Shown here piece after piece: positions 8,519-17,817 of a stretch of 33,969 bases of DNA. Made by a program: the position numbers and the translations under genes. Positions within the stretch are counted from its first letter, which is position 1, and every line of letters starts with the position of its first letter. The stretch spans positions 1 to 33,969 of the forward strand of contig JAADHU010000065.1 in assembly GCA_013151645.1 (NCBI GenBank), given 5' to 3'. A model generated the notes under the pieces. The model was not told where the DNA came from. It made no database searches and saw only the letters and a program-made list of their open reading frames with translations. The DNA is from Gammaproteobacteria bacterium (GTDB taxonomy: Bacteria; Pseudomonadota; Gammaproteobacteria; Steroidobacterales; Woeseiaceae).

Positions 8519-9286
8519 CTAGCGCAAGCGAATTTCTTCGGCGGTTTGTTCGCCAATCACGGCGTAGCGTAAACTCTTCGGTATCTCAGCATCCAGCGCT
8601 GATATCGCGATACGTCCGCCCATGATCTCTGCTAAACGCTGTGGAAACCGAGGGCTTCGATCGGGTTCGCCGTAGCCCTCGGGAAACGTGGGGTTGCCGT
8701 CGGCTGGATCGTATTTGTCCGTCGCGCCGAGCGTGTGCAGAAACTCGTGCGCGATGACGACGTTGTTACTGCCTTTCTGGCCACGGCTGGCGAACGCGTT
8801 CACAATTCCGACCATGCCTTTCTGCAGCCCAACCGAATTCTCGAGACGAAAAGCATCGCTGGGCGAGTGGTAGCGAACGAAAATCCGCACGTCAGGAGCC
8901 GGATTGTCCTGTTCGTCGGTCACTGAGCTCGCCCACCAGCGAATTTTCAGACTCCACAACATTACGCGCCATGCCGAGGGTTCGCCTCCGAGAGCGGGCG
9001 GTTGCTCGGTGATTTCGCGGCCCAGTTCAATGCGAACCGGACGCCGAAGATCGCGTCCGTAGCGGGCGATTTCCCGGTCGATAAACGCTTCAATGCCACT
9101 GAAATCCTTAACCTCGAGTTTGTCGATATAACCGCGGCTTACCTCACTGCCATCGGCATTGATCGGATAAATCTTTACCCACAGACTGCTGTCCCAATCC
9201 GTGCTTCGCGCTTGTGTGAGCAGCGTGCTCACGGCCACGAAGAACAGGATAAACAGCAAAATACCAATGCGTATTGCTTTGAACAC
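8519..9286 (-). CDS. Membrane-anchored metalloprotease-like protein (HExxHxxGxxD)
   Basis: A 255-residue protein I cannot assign to a named family. An N-terminal hydrophobic segment (residues ~5-24, GILLFILFFVAVSTLL) is an uncleaved anchor or signal peptide, so the rest should lie in the periplasm. Residues 180-193 read HEFLHTLGATDKYD: two His and the catalytic Glu of a zincin, a Gly three residues on and an Asp where metzincins and relatives carry the third ligand. The motif suggests a zinc peptidase, but no propeptide or substrate-binding signature is recognised. GTG 9286 is preceded by GAGGT. It sits between the amidase (93 bp upstream) and the BtuD-like gene (64 bp downstream), all on the same strand; a functional link is not evident. 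Confidence 0.75.
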   Translation of the reverse strand: MFKAIRIGILLFILFFVAVSTLLTQARSTDWDSSLWVKIYPINADGSEVSRGYIDKLEVKDFSGIEAFIDREIARYGRDLRRPVRIELGREITEQPPALGGEPSAWRVMLWSLKIRWWASSVTDEQDNPAPDVRIFVRYHSPSDAFRLENSVGLQKGMVGIVNAFASRGQKGSNNVVIAHEFLHTLGATDKYDPADGNPTFPEGYGEPDRSPRFPQRLAEIMGGRIAISALDAEIPKSLRYAVIGEQTAEEIRLR

Positions 9287-9378
9287 CCGCTGACCTCAGC
9301 ATCAATGTAATCGGCATGCGAAGCGCCGATTAAGCCCCAGATCGGGCAACGGCTACAGTGTGGGGGTCGCAGTTTTCG

Positions 9379-10938
9379 CTATCGAAGCTGAGGTGCGTGC
9401 CGCGCTTTGCTGGCCTGTTCATAGGCATAGGCGATCCGGATTAATTGCGCCTCGCTGAATGCGCCACCGATAATGGATAGGCCCACCGGCAGTCCGAACA
9501 CGTACCCGGACGGCACAGTGATGCTGGCGTATCCCGAAACGGCGGCCAATGCCGAACTGCCAACGCTGAAATGATCGCTATTAACGTGATCAGTCATCCA
9601 CGCGGGACCATTGGTGGGCGCAACCAGGGCGTCGAGCTTGTGAAGCTGCAAAGTCTTGTCGATACCTTCTCGCGCGATGCGTTTGCTGGTCGCCAGCGCT
9701 TCGAGATAGGCCGGCTCCGTCAGCGGTCCTTTCGCCTCAGCCATGAGCATGATTTCCTGACCAAAAAACGGCATGACGGTATCCGCATGCGCCGTATTGA
9801 ACGCAATGATTTCGTTGAGTGTTTTGAGTGCTGCGTTCGAATCCGCCAGGTAGTCGTTCAGGTCCGCTTTGAATTCATACAACAAAACCTCATATTCGGC
9901 GGTGCCCATCCCCTCTGTGTCGATCTCGATCGGGTCGACAATTTCGGCGCCGTTGGCGCGCAGCAACTCGATCGCACGCTCGAAGTTTTCATCGACGTAA
10001 GGATTGTCGCCGGCACCCGAATAACTTCGAATGATGCCGATACGTTTGCCGGCGAGGCCATCGGCGCTCAGGTTAGCCGTGTAGTCCGTCGGCGGCGATT
10101 CGCGCCCGGCCATCGCGGGGTCTGACGGGTCGGCAGAACTCATTGCCGCGAGCATGAGCGCTGCATCTCTTACCGTGCGCGCCATCGGGCCGGCCGTGTC
10201 CTGACTGTGCGCGAGCGGAATGATGCCGGTGCGACTGACGAGGCCCAGTGTTGGTTTAATGCCGACGATACCGTTGATTCCCGAGGGGCAAATAACGGAA
10301 CCGTCCGTCTCGGTGCCGACGGCCAGTACGGCGAGATTGGCGGCCACCGCAACGGCCGAGCCGCTCGACGATCCGCAGGGATTTCGGGCTGTGTCGTAGG
10401 CGTTACGCGTTTGCCCGCCGATGCTGCTCCAGCCACTGGATGATCGGGTTGAGCGAAAATTCGCCCATTCACTGAGGTTTGTTTTCGCGAGCACAATAGC
10501 TCCGGCGGCGCGCAGATCACGGACGAGATGTGCGTCGGTCGTGACATGGTGATCGGCAAGCGCCAGCGAGCCCGCCGTGGTCGCCAGAGCGTCAGCCGTG
10601 CCTATATTGGCCTTCAAGACGATCGGGATGCCGTGTAGCGGTCCGCGAATGGTACCGCTACGTCGTTCCTCGTCGAGCGCATCGGCAATAGACTGTGCCT
10701 GCGGATTGATCTCAATGATCGATCGAAGTTCGGGGCCGGAACGATCGATGACTTCAATACGCTCCAGGTAGTAGTCAACCAGTTCTCGCGCAGTCAGTGC
10801 GCCGGACGCCATCGCCTCCTGCAGCATGGCGATGTCGTATTCATCGTATTGACCGTCGGTCGTTGTCGGGCGCGGCTGAACCGCACAAGCAAGCAGGACC
10901 ATGCTGGTGATGCCGGCCAGGAAAATGTGTCGATACAT
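9379..10938 (-). CDS. Amidase-signature-family lipoprotein amidase
   Basis: A 519-residue amidase (GatA/amidase signature family) that hydrolyses amide bonds with a Ser-cisSer-Lys triad. The Lys lies in GIPIVLKANIGT; the Ser pair lies in CGSSSGSAVAVAANL and GTETDGSVICPSGINGIVGIKPT. A lipoprotein signal (MYRHIFLAGITSMVLLAC, lipobox LLAC at residues 15-18) indicates export and lipid anchoring, so this is not the tRNA-amidotransferase subunit GatA. Related secreted amidases are common in environmental Gammaproteobacteria; the substrate is unknown. ATG 10938 is preceded by GAGGA at suitable spacing. It is 64 bp downstream of the decayed methyltransferase gene and 92 bp upstream of the metalloprotease-like gene, same strand. 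Confidence 0.9.
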   Translation of the reverse strand: MYRHIFLAGITSMVLLACAVQPRPTTTDGQYDEYDIAMLQEAMASGALTARELVDYYLERIEVIDRSGPELRSIIEINPQAQSIADALDEERRSGTIRGPLHGIPIVLKANIGTADALATTAGSLALADHHVTTDAHLVRDLRAAGAIVLAKTNLSEWANFRSTRSSSGWSSIGGQTRNAYDTARNPCGSSSGSAVAVAANLAVLAVGTETDGSVICPSGINGIVGIKPTLGLVSRTGIIPLAHSQDTAGPMARTVRDAALMLAAMSSADPSDPAMAGRESPPTDYTANLSADGLAGKRIGIIRSYSGAGDNPYVDENFERAIELLRANGAEIVDPIEIDTEGMGTAEYEVLLYEFKADLNDYLADSNAALKTLNEIIAFNTAHADTVMPFFGQEIMLMAEAKGPLTEPAYLEALATSKRIAREGIDKTLQLHKLDALVAPTNGPAWMTDHVNSDHFSVGSSALAAVSGYASITVPSGYVFGLPVGLSIIGGAFSEAQLIRIAYAYEQASKARHAPQLR

Positions 10939-11002
10939 GATTTTCGATTCCTCAATGCTGGTGGTATATGCGCGGTCAGATTGATGCGCGTCAATGACGG
11001 CG

Positions 11003-11481
11003 TTATTCGGGTTTGTGGAATCTCAGCACAAAACGATCTGTCACGCCGCGCGTTGTCGGGTCGAACACGGTCTTCTCATAGTCATCGTCGATGTTGCGAA
11101 GCAGGTCACTGCGTTCGTCAAGGACAAATCCGGCCGCCTCAACCTCGCTTACGACCGTATGCACATCAATACGGTGTGTCGTGCCGCCGGTCGTCGAGGG
11201 AGAACCCGGTGCGGCGTTATGGTCCACGATTCCCGGTACGGCGCTGATTTTCATGCCCTTGTACAACTCGGCCGGCAAATTCGGGCCGTCGATGAGCGAC
11301 CAACCCGGCTGACGTCGGCGGCAGATCGTTGCGCGTGGTCGACCGCTTGCCGATAAATATTTTCACTCGCGGTGACAGCGGGCTGCGCCGGCACTGCCGT
11401 TGTTGTTGTTTCGGTAGTGTCCGGCGTGTTGCAACCGCTAATGGCAAGCGCTGCAAACAGGGTTATCGATCTGATCGACAT
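11003..11481 (-). pseudogene. Decayed lipoprotein SAM-dependent methyltransferase
   Basis: Two frames together resemble the ends of one protein. The first (11481 down to ~11300) begins with an excellent GGAGG and ATG, a lipoprotein signal (LFAALAISGC) and NIYRQAVDHAQRSAADVSR, typical of the N-terminus of a family of exported class I methyltransferases. The second, in another frame (about 11300 to 11003), gives WSLIDGPNLPAELYKGMK, then VPGIVDHNAAPGS, THRIDVHTVVSEVEAAGF, SDLLRNIDDDY and a terminal FDPTTRGVTDRFVLRFHKPE, a good match to the C-terminus. The central ~100 residues that carry the SAM-binding glycine motif are missing, and the junction is out of frame. I read this as an internal deletion with frameshift, so catalysis is impossible. 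An assembly error is the alternative. Confidence 0.7.
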
Positions 11482-11579
11482 TGCGGCAGTCCTCCAGGCA
11501 ATTCGCTGTTGTGATCTTACGCGACAACGGCTGCCAGAGTCGCGTCAAACCGATGAGGACTTGCCGGCAAATGGTGTTG

Positions 11580-11789
11580 GCCAATAAAAAGCCCCGCAGC
11601 AGAAGCGGCGGGGCTAATATCTCTTTTTCACAAAAGAGGTAACTGGGGATTCGGTAACCAGATACTTACTTATCGTTATTATTATTGGATCTGGATCTCA
11701 TTATTTTTATTGTTTTTGTTCTTCTGGCGTCTAAATCCTTGTGTACCGATTATTCAATTACCAAGTCCAGTTACATTTCGCTTGGGCAG
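11580..11789 (-). ncRNA. Candidate sigma54-dependent A-rich small RNA
   Basis: Between the decayed methyltransferase and the amidohydrolase-like gene, a perfect sigma54 promoter (11814-11800) should start a transcript near 11789. It would end at a strong intrinsic terminator (11615-11585), giving an RNA of about 210 nt. The middle is strikingly A-rich: overlapping AAnAAnAA motifs occur at 11701-11720 (AACAAAAACAATAAAAATAA on the minus strand) and again at 11675-11686 (AATAATAATAAC). AAnAAnAA is the motif through which Hfq and Crc are sequestered by the CbrB/sigma54-controlled RNAs CrcZ and CrcY of Pseudomonas. A second small hairpin (CTCTTTT/AAAAGAG) lies at 11621-11638. No convincing protein is encoded, apart from an 11-codon frame without a ribosome-binding site. 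The function is inferred by analogy; homology to CrcZ is not established. Confidence 0.6.
11585..11615 (-). terminator. Intrinsic terminator of the candidate small RNA
   Basis: On the minus strand AGCCCCGC (11615-11608) pairs with GCGGGGCT (11597-11590) around a 10-nt loop and is followed at once by a T-run (11590-11585). Orientation shows that it ends leftward transcription, that is, the small RNA. Confidence 0.9.
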
Positions 11790-11799
11790 GGTCTTAAAA

Positions 11800-11814
11800 G
11801 CAAGTCCTGTGCCA
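11800..11814 (-). promoter_or_regulatory. Sigma54 (-24/-12) promoter
   Basis: Minus strand reads C-TGGCAC-AGGAC-TTGC-TTTT, with TGGCAC at 11814-11809 and TTGC at 11803-11800. The 5-nt spacing is exact and all invariant bases of the YTGGCACRNNNNTTGCW consensus are present. An AT-rich imperfect palindrome (GTTA-N7-TAAC, 11933-11947) lies about 120 bp upstream, a typical distance for an activator site, though its identity is speculative. Confidence 0.8.
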
Positions 11815-12073
11815 GAGTCCCATAAATGAATAACTATCATGCAGTTACTGAGAATCGCGGCAGCGATCGATCAACATAGTGCGGTGATCTGTAAATTTCT
11901 CCGACGATTCTTGGTGATGGGCTAAAATAATCGTTAAAAACAATAACCTACAGGATTTCCAGCGCAAAAGTTTTCCGCCCGGACAAGGAAGCACAGGCCA
12001 CCGGGTTTTCGTCTTATGTTCAATTGCGGCCTGAAATGTCGGTGAGGGCGTTCCCTGCAGGTATTTTGTCAAA

Positions 12074-14062
12074 TTATTCGACACCCTCGCGGGCCTGGGC
12101 CCGTTCCAGCAGGCTGATCAGGCTGAAAAAACGCCCGTTGCGAACCACCGCAATAATATTCAGCGTATCCGCGACGTTGATGAGCGGATCGCCGGATACC
12201 AACACCAGGTCTGCACGGGCACCGGGCGTAATTTGTCCGATTTTTCCGCTCAGGCCAAGAATTCGGGCGGCGTTTCGACCCATCGCCTTGAGTACCTGAT
12301 CGCCGCTCAGGCCTGCAGCGGACAATGCCCGCAACTCAGCGTGCAGTGCGAGCCCGGCGGGCATGCCATTCGGTTTACTGCCGACAACGATCGACGAACG
12401 GCCAACATCAATAGTCGGTATTGACGTCAGGCCGCGGCGATTCGAAACTCGCCCCCGGAATTGCGATGCCTGTCTTGACCGGTAGAGTGTGGCCAGGCCG
12501 GGAGTGCCGTCATCCGCGAGAGCCGATATTAGTGCGATTGGATCGGCACGAGCCGGTCCATAGTGGTCGCGAGCAGCCGACAGAGATGGTGCGTTCGCGT
12601 CCGCCGCTAGCAGCAGGCTTGCGCCGACACGCCGGCCGATCGCCCGGTTTTCGGCCAATACCGGTGTACCGTTTTCCTGCCAACGCCGCACCTGTTCGCG
12701 TTGCTCGACATCACCGCTTTTGTCCGTGGTTACTGTGATCAGGTAGATGGGTTCATCGGTCTCCCGGGGCATCGTCGCGGTGAGGTTTGCGGCGCGCAAT
12801 ACGCGCGGTCCCGGATATTGTTCGTCGTCCCACATCTCCAGCGCCTTGGGCGATTCATTCGTGGACACTATGGTAGTCACGCCGTAGGCCAGTAACTCGG
12901 CGCCGCTGCGTGCCGGCGAGCCATTGGGCATCGCGGAGTAGGTGTCAATGAAACCGGGTAACAGAGTCGCATTGCCCACATCGAGCACGGTGACGTCCGG
13001 CCAATCCTGTCGTGGTACCACCGCTTCAATGAGGCCGCCGTTAAGGAGCACGTCCATGTTGTCCCGGTAGCCGCGAGCAATGCCGTCGAACAGGCGCGAT
13101 GATCGTATAACGAGATTTCCCGACGGCGGCGTGATCATCGGCAATGCGTGTTCGGCAATGCTGATCTCCGGGCGTGGATCGGGCGTGTCTAGAGTTGCGC
13201 GGAAATGAATCTGCTGCGAACGCCACTCGCCGAAACCGCGGGTCTTGATCCGGCCGTCGGTCGTGTAGTAAAGACGATTCCGATCGAGCCAGCTCACGGG
13301 TGACAGAAAATATTCTTCACGGCCGCCGAGTTCCCGTTCCACAACCGGTTCGGACAGTATGGCCATCTGCAATGTATGGCCGCTGGTCGAGGGCCTGAAA
13401 AAGGTAATCAGCGTTCCGTCCGGCCGCCACGATGGTGATGCGATGGGTGTGTCGGATACAATCAGGTCAACGTCCGGTTCGCCGAAACGACGCAGGACCA
13501 GCGTCCAGGTGTCGTCCTTGTGGTGAATGTAAACCAGGTCGCGACCGTCCGCCGACCAGGCGGCTTCGGTTTCGTCACCGGGCAGGTTACTGAGCCGCCA
13601 TTCCACGCCGGTGTGCAGGTCCATCTCCCAAATGTCGACACCGCTGTCCCGGCGCCACGAAGAAAAAACGATGCGCTCGCCGTCCGGGTGCCATGCGGCT
13701 TGCTGATATCGTTCCTGCGGCTGACCGAGTTGAATGCTCATCCCCGTGGCGACGTCGGCGAGCCATAACCGGCTGGTGTCGATGCCCCTCGTTTGATACA
13801 GAATCTGCAATCCGTCCGGAGACCAGCGAGGTCGCCTGGCGGGCAGCGCGGTTTCCGTGAGTTTTATTGCGGCACCGCCTTTCGGCGGCAGAATCCAGAT
13901 GCTGCCCAAAAGATCCATTGCAATGCGGCCGTCTTTGCGCGAGACGTCCACGGCCAGGTGGTCGCCCTGGGTCGCGATTATCTGACCGGCAACAGCTTGG
14001 ACGCTGAAGATCAGTATGACCCACAGCACGTTGCGCCAAGTAATTATCCTATGCGGCACCAT
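12074..14062 (-). CDS. Exported beta-propeller/amidohydrolase-like protein lacking the metal-binding HxH
   Basis: A 662-residue protein with an N-terminal hydrophobic segment (VLWVILIFSVQAVAG, likely signal peptide). A TolB-like PD40 propeller follows, with repeats RPRWSPDGLQILY (~78), AAWHPDGERIVFSS (~122), AAWSADGRDLVYI (~167) and PSWRPDGTLITFF (~210). A C-terminal amidohydrolase-like domain begins near residue 317 and ends ARILGLSGKIGQITPGARADLVLVSGDP. Active relatives have GFIDxHxH at the first metal site. Here the segment is LLPGFIDTYSAM, with Tyr375 and Ala377 in place of both His, and I find no replacement His cluster. It is also shorter than usual tandem-propeller relatives (often around 1000 residues). 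I infer a catalytically dead derivative, perhaps a binding protein. It follows pdxH by 36 bp and is probably cotranscribed. Confidence 0.8.
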   Translation of the reverse strand: MVPHRIITWRNVLWVILIFSVQAVAGQIIATQGDHLAVDVSRKDGRIAMDLLGSIWILPPKGGAAIKLTETALPARRPRWSPDGLQILYQTRGIDTSRLWLADVATGMSIQLGQPQERYQQAAWHPDGERIVFSSWRRDSGVDIWEMDLHTGVEWRLSNLPGDETEAAWSADGRDLVYIHHKDDTWTLVLRRFGEPDVDLIVSDTPIASPSWRPDGTLITFFRPSTSGHTLQMAILSEPVVERELGGREEYFLSPVSWLDRNRLYYTTDGRIKTRGFGEWRSQQIHFRATLDTPDPRPEISIAEHALPMITPPSGNLVIRSSRLFDGIARGYRDNMDVLLNGGLIEAVVPRQDWPDVTVLDVGNATLLPGFIDTYSAMPNGSPARSGAELLAYGVTTIVSTNESPKALEMWDDEQYPGPRVLRAANLTATMPRETDEPIYLITVTTDKSGDVEQREQVRRWQENGTPVLAENRAIGRRVGASLLLAADANAPSLSAARDHYGPARADPIALISALADDGTPGLATLYRSRQASQFRGRVSNRRGLTSIPTIDVGRSSIVVGSKPNGMPAGLALHAELRALSAAGLSGDQVLKAMGRNAARILGLSGKIGQITPGARADLVLVSGDPLINVADTLNIIAVVRNGRFFSLISLLERAQAREGVE

Positions 14063-14098
14063 CTACTCGTAGACTCTCATCGCCGTGTGCCTGCCTGC

Positions 14099-14797
14099 TC
14101 AGGGTTGCAGTCGCGTACCGGTCCATGCAGAAAAGTCGAATCCTTCCGCAGTATTCGGCGTCAGTTTTCGCGTCCACAGGGCACGATCGTGAATACGGTC
14201 CTTGCCCTCGATCCATAGTTCGATGCTCGAAGCCCAGATTCTCATTCCGCCCCAATACGGCGGTCGTGAAATTGCCGCGGCGTCTTCCGCCACCCTCGTG
14301 CCGTGAGCATCGGCTAAAGCGACACCCTGTTCGGCTGCTCGGTCGCGGATTTGCCTGACCAGTGCTGCGTGGGATTCAATCGCCCGACTTTGATCGCTTC
14401 CCCAGGCGCCTAGCTGGCTACCGCCATCGCGCGAGGCGAAGTACGCGTCGCTTTCGGTTGCCGGCGAGCGTATCGCCGTGCCCCCGATGCGGATTTGCCG
14501 ACCCATGCTGTCCCAATGGAACAAAACGTAAACATTGGAGTTTTGCTCGATTTCCAGGCATTTCTGCGACTCGTAATTCGTGTACATGACCACGTAGCCG
14601 GGGTCTGCTTCGAAGGCTTTACACAACACGATTCTGGCGGATGGCGCGGCGTTCGGACCTACGCTCACCAGGGTCATTGAATTCGGGTTGCGTTGAATAT
14701 TGTTGTTTGTCGCGGACGCCAACCAGGCGGCCGCCCAATGCATCGGGTCTGCCGGCAGCGTCTCGGGGAGACGATCTGCGAGATAGTTATTGGTCAC
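14099..14797 (-). CDS. pdxH: Pyridoxamine/pyridoxine 5'-phosphate oxidase
   Basis: A 232-residue FMN-dependent oxidase that makes pyridoxal 5'-phosphate in the cytoplasm. Family motifs appear in order: DPMHWAAAWLASA, PNSMTLVSVGPNAAPSARIVLCKAF, YTNYESQKCLEIEQN, VLFHWDSMGRQIRIGG, SDAYFASRDGGSQLGAWGSDQS, and the C-terminal signature WGGMRIWASSIELWIEGKDRIHDRALW; ending in RLQP. In E. coli the equivalent terminus is RLAP. I chose GTG 14797 over the longer frame to 14845 because GGAG lies 6 nt upstream and the N-terminus then fits the family. It lies between a gamma-glutamyltransferase-family gene (67 bp upstream) and the amidohydrolase-like gene (36 bp downstream) on the same strand. Confidence 0.95.
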   Translation of the reverse strand: MTNNYLADRLPETLPADPMHWAAAWLASATNNNIQRNPNSMTLVSVGPNAAPSARIVLCKAFEADPGYVVMYTNYESQKCLEIEQNSNVYVLFHWDSMGRQIRIGGTAIRSPATESDAYFASRDGGSQLGAWGSDQSRAIESHAALVRQIRDRAAEQGVALADAHGTRVAEDAAAISRPPYWGGMRIWASSIELWIEGKDRIHDRALWTRKLTPNTAEGFDFSAWTGTRLQP

Positions 14798-14863
14798 GTT
14801 TTGCTCCGCTATCCGTGGGGGCTGGTACGTCACCACGCACGGCAACGATTGCGCGGGAGAATA

Positions 14864-16417
14864 TCAAACCGTCGCACGCCGAGCACCCCCGGAAACGAAA
14901 ATGCCGCCTTCACGGCGAGGGTCGGCGGCCGCCATCAACCGTCCTGCTGTGTCTCTCGTGGCAGCGGCGACGCCGCCGAAGTACATGTTCGGCGACGCAT
15001 AGCGAATGGTTTCCACGTCGAGTCCCGAAACCTCGATCCCGGGTTCCATGGATAACACCGGTCGCGTTGCGTTGACGTCGAGATGCAGCCGTGGCGAGGC
15101 GATCGCATCCTGCAGCGAAGCGCCAAGTTGCAGGTGGTTGATCAGGAATTGATGCAATGCGGTCGTTATGCGATCGGCACCGGGTGAACCGAACGCAAGC
15201 ACCGCGTGCGCATTGCGCGCGATGCCCGGCGTCATGTTGGATGGCAGTCTGGAGCCGGGCGGTCCGGCATCGAGACCGCGCCGATTCAATTCCAGTTCGC
15301 CAAGACAATTGTTAAGCCAGAGGCCGGTGTTTTCCGGCATCTCACCGGAGCCGTAACCCGAGGAGGCGGTAATCGCGCAGGCGAGGCCGTCGGAGTCCAC
15401 CGCGGAGGTGTGTACCGTCGATGCCGACGACCAGCGACTGAGAAGCCGTCCGGTCTTTGCCAACTGCAGAAGTTTGTCGACGGCCAGGGCGACGTTGTCT
15501 GCGAGATCGAGATGTTCCTTACGGTAAGACAGTGCCGATTGTTGCACTCGTACCAGACGTGCAAAGGCTTCCCCGGTCCATTCGTGCAACGCGGGCCCCT
15601 CGAAACTACTCAGCATCGCTGCGAGCACAGCACCGCCTATCGCCGGCGGCGGATTCGTTGCGATTCGCCAGCCACTGGAATCGAGAGAAAGTGATTTTCG
15701 AACGACCGGTTGGTAGTCGGCCAGATCCGCACGCGTCAATGTGCCGCCCGTATCGCGTACCTGATCGGCCATTTTGGCCGCGAGTTCGCCCCGGTAGAAT
15801 ATTTGTGCCCCTTCTGTCGCGATGGCCGACAGGCTGTCCGCGAGATGCGGCACGATTACTTTGTCGCCTGTCTTCAGCAGTGCGTTGTCGTCGCCGTGCA
15901 AAGCACGAAAGCCGTCACGGCTGCGAGAAAATATCGACTTTCCCGAATAGCTCAGGTAATAACGGCACGCTTCGGCGAGCGGAAATCCTTGCTTCGTGGC
16001 CCGGATGACAGGTCCCAGCGTATCGGACCAACTCAGTGTCCCGTACGATTTGCTCGCCAGCTCCAGTGCCGCGAGCGTACCGGGGACGGCGACCGATGCG
16101 CCACCGACGACCGTCCGTATACCGCCGCCGTATTCCATTTCGATGCTCAACCCACGATTCGGTGTGTAGCCGGAATTCATCTCCTTGCCGGGTACAGCTA
16201 CGTTGCCGTCGATCGTTAGCGGTGTCTTGTCCGGATGCCACACGGCCACGAAACCGCCGCCCGCCAGCGCGCATACGCCCGGTTGTGTGTTGATGGACAG
16301 CATGGAGGCCGCAACGGCACAATCCACGGCATTGCCACCCAACTCGGCGACCTCCGCCGCTGCCTCGGCGGCCAGCGCCGACGTTGTAGCGACGGCCACT
16401 GAACAGTTCTTTTTCAC
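14864..16417 (-). CDS. Gamma-glutamyltransferase-family Ntn-hydrolase
   Basis: A 517-residue protein of the GGT family, which autocleaves before a Thr nucleophile. That Thr is present at residue 334 in STVHTSAVDSDG, aligning with TTHYSVVD of E. coli Ggt. GSGEMPENTGLWLNN and the later GSPGADRITTALHQFLINH are also family-like. The conserved DFRE(M/K)AP block, whose Arg binds the gamma-glutamyl alpha-carboxylate (Arg114 in E. coli), is replaced by IDGNVAVPG, so the substrate may not be glutathione. No signal peptide is evident (MKKNCSVAVATTSALAAEA reads straight into the domain), which suggests a cytoplasmic enzyme; most GGTs are periplasmic. GTG 16417 has a GGGGAG 11 nt upstream. It follows frmA by 54 bp. 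Confidence 0.85.
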   Translation of the reverse strand: MKKNCSVAVATTSALAAEAAAEVAELGGNAVDCAVAASMLSINTQPGVCALAGGGFVAVWHPDKTPLTIDGNVAVPGKEMNSGYTPNRGLSIEMEYGGGIRTVVGGASVAVPGTLAALELASKSYGTLSWSDTLGPVIRATKQGFPLAEACRYYLSYSGKSIFSRSRDGFRALHGDDNALLKTGDKVIVPHLADSLSAIATEGAQIFYRGELAAKMADQVRDTGGTLTRADLADYQPVVRKSLSLDSSGWRIATNPPPAIGGAVLAAMLSSFEGPALHEWTGEAFARLVRVQQSALSYRKEHLDLADNVALAVDKLLQLAKTGRLLSRWSSASTVHTSAVDSDGLACAITASSGYGSGEMPENTGLWLNNCLGELELNRRGLDAGPPGSRLPSNMTPGIARNAHAVLAFGSPGADRITTALHQFLINHLQLGASLQDAIASPRLHLDVNATRPVLSMEPGIEVSGLDVETIRYASPNMYFGGVAAATRDTAGRLMAAADPRREGGIFVSGGARRATV

Positions 16418-16471
16418 TGAGTGCCACGCTCCCCGGCGGGTCTGGCAGTCCGAAATTTATTCAGCACGCCG

Positions 16472-17620
<1,149 letters not shown>

Positions 17621-17817
17621 TTATAGTCGCATGATTGCGGTGACGGTGCTACGGACACGTGTCCCAGATCGTGGTGCGCAAAATCGTGCGACGATGGTGA
17701 TTCCGGGTCTTTTGTCGATAGAATACTTGTTGGAGCGTGACCTGACACGCGATCGATATTCGCGGCGTGCGTATCAAGGGACACACCGCCTGAAGCATCC
17801 AGAAGGAATGACCAACA

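Noticed and set aside
11845-12084. A 79-codon minus-strand frame (GTG start) in the intergenic region
   Set aside because: It overlaps the end of the amidohydrolase-like gene, has no ribosome-binding site or recognisable motif, and is explained as chance in a region that probably holds regulatory DNA for the sigma54 promoter.
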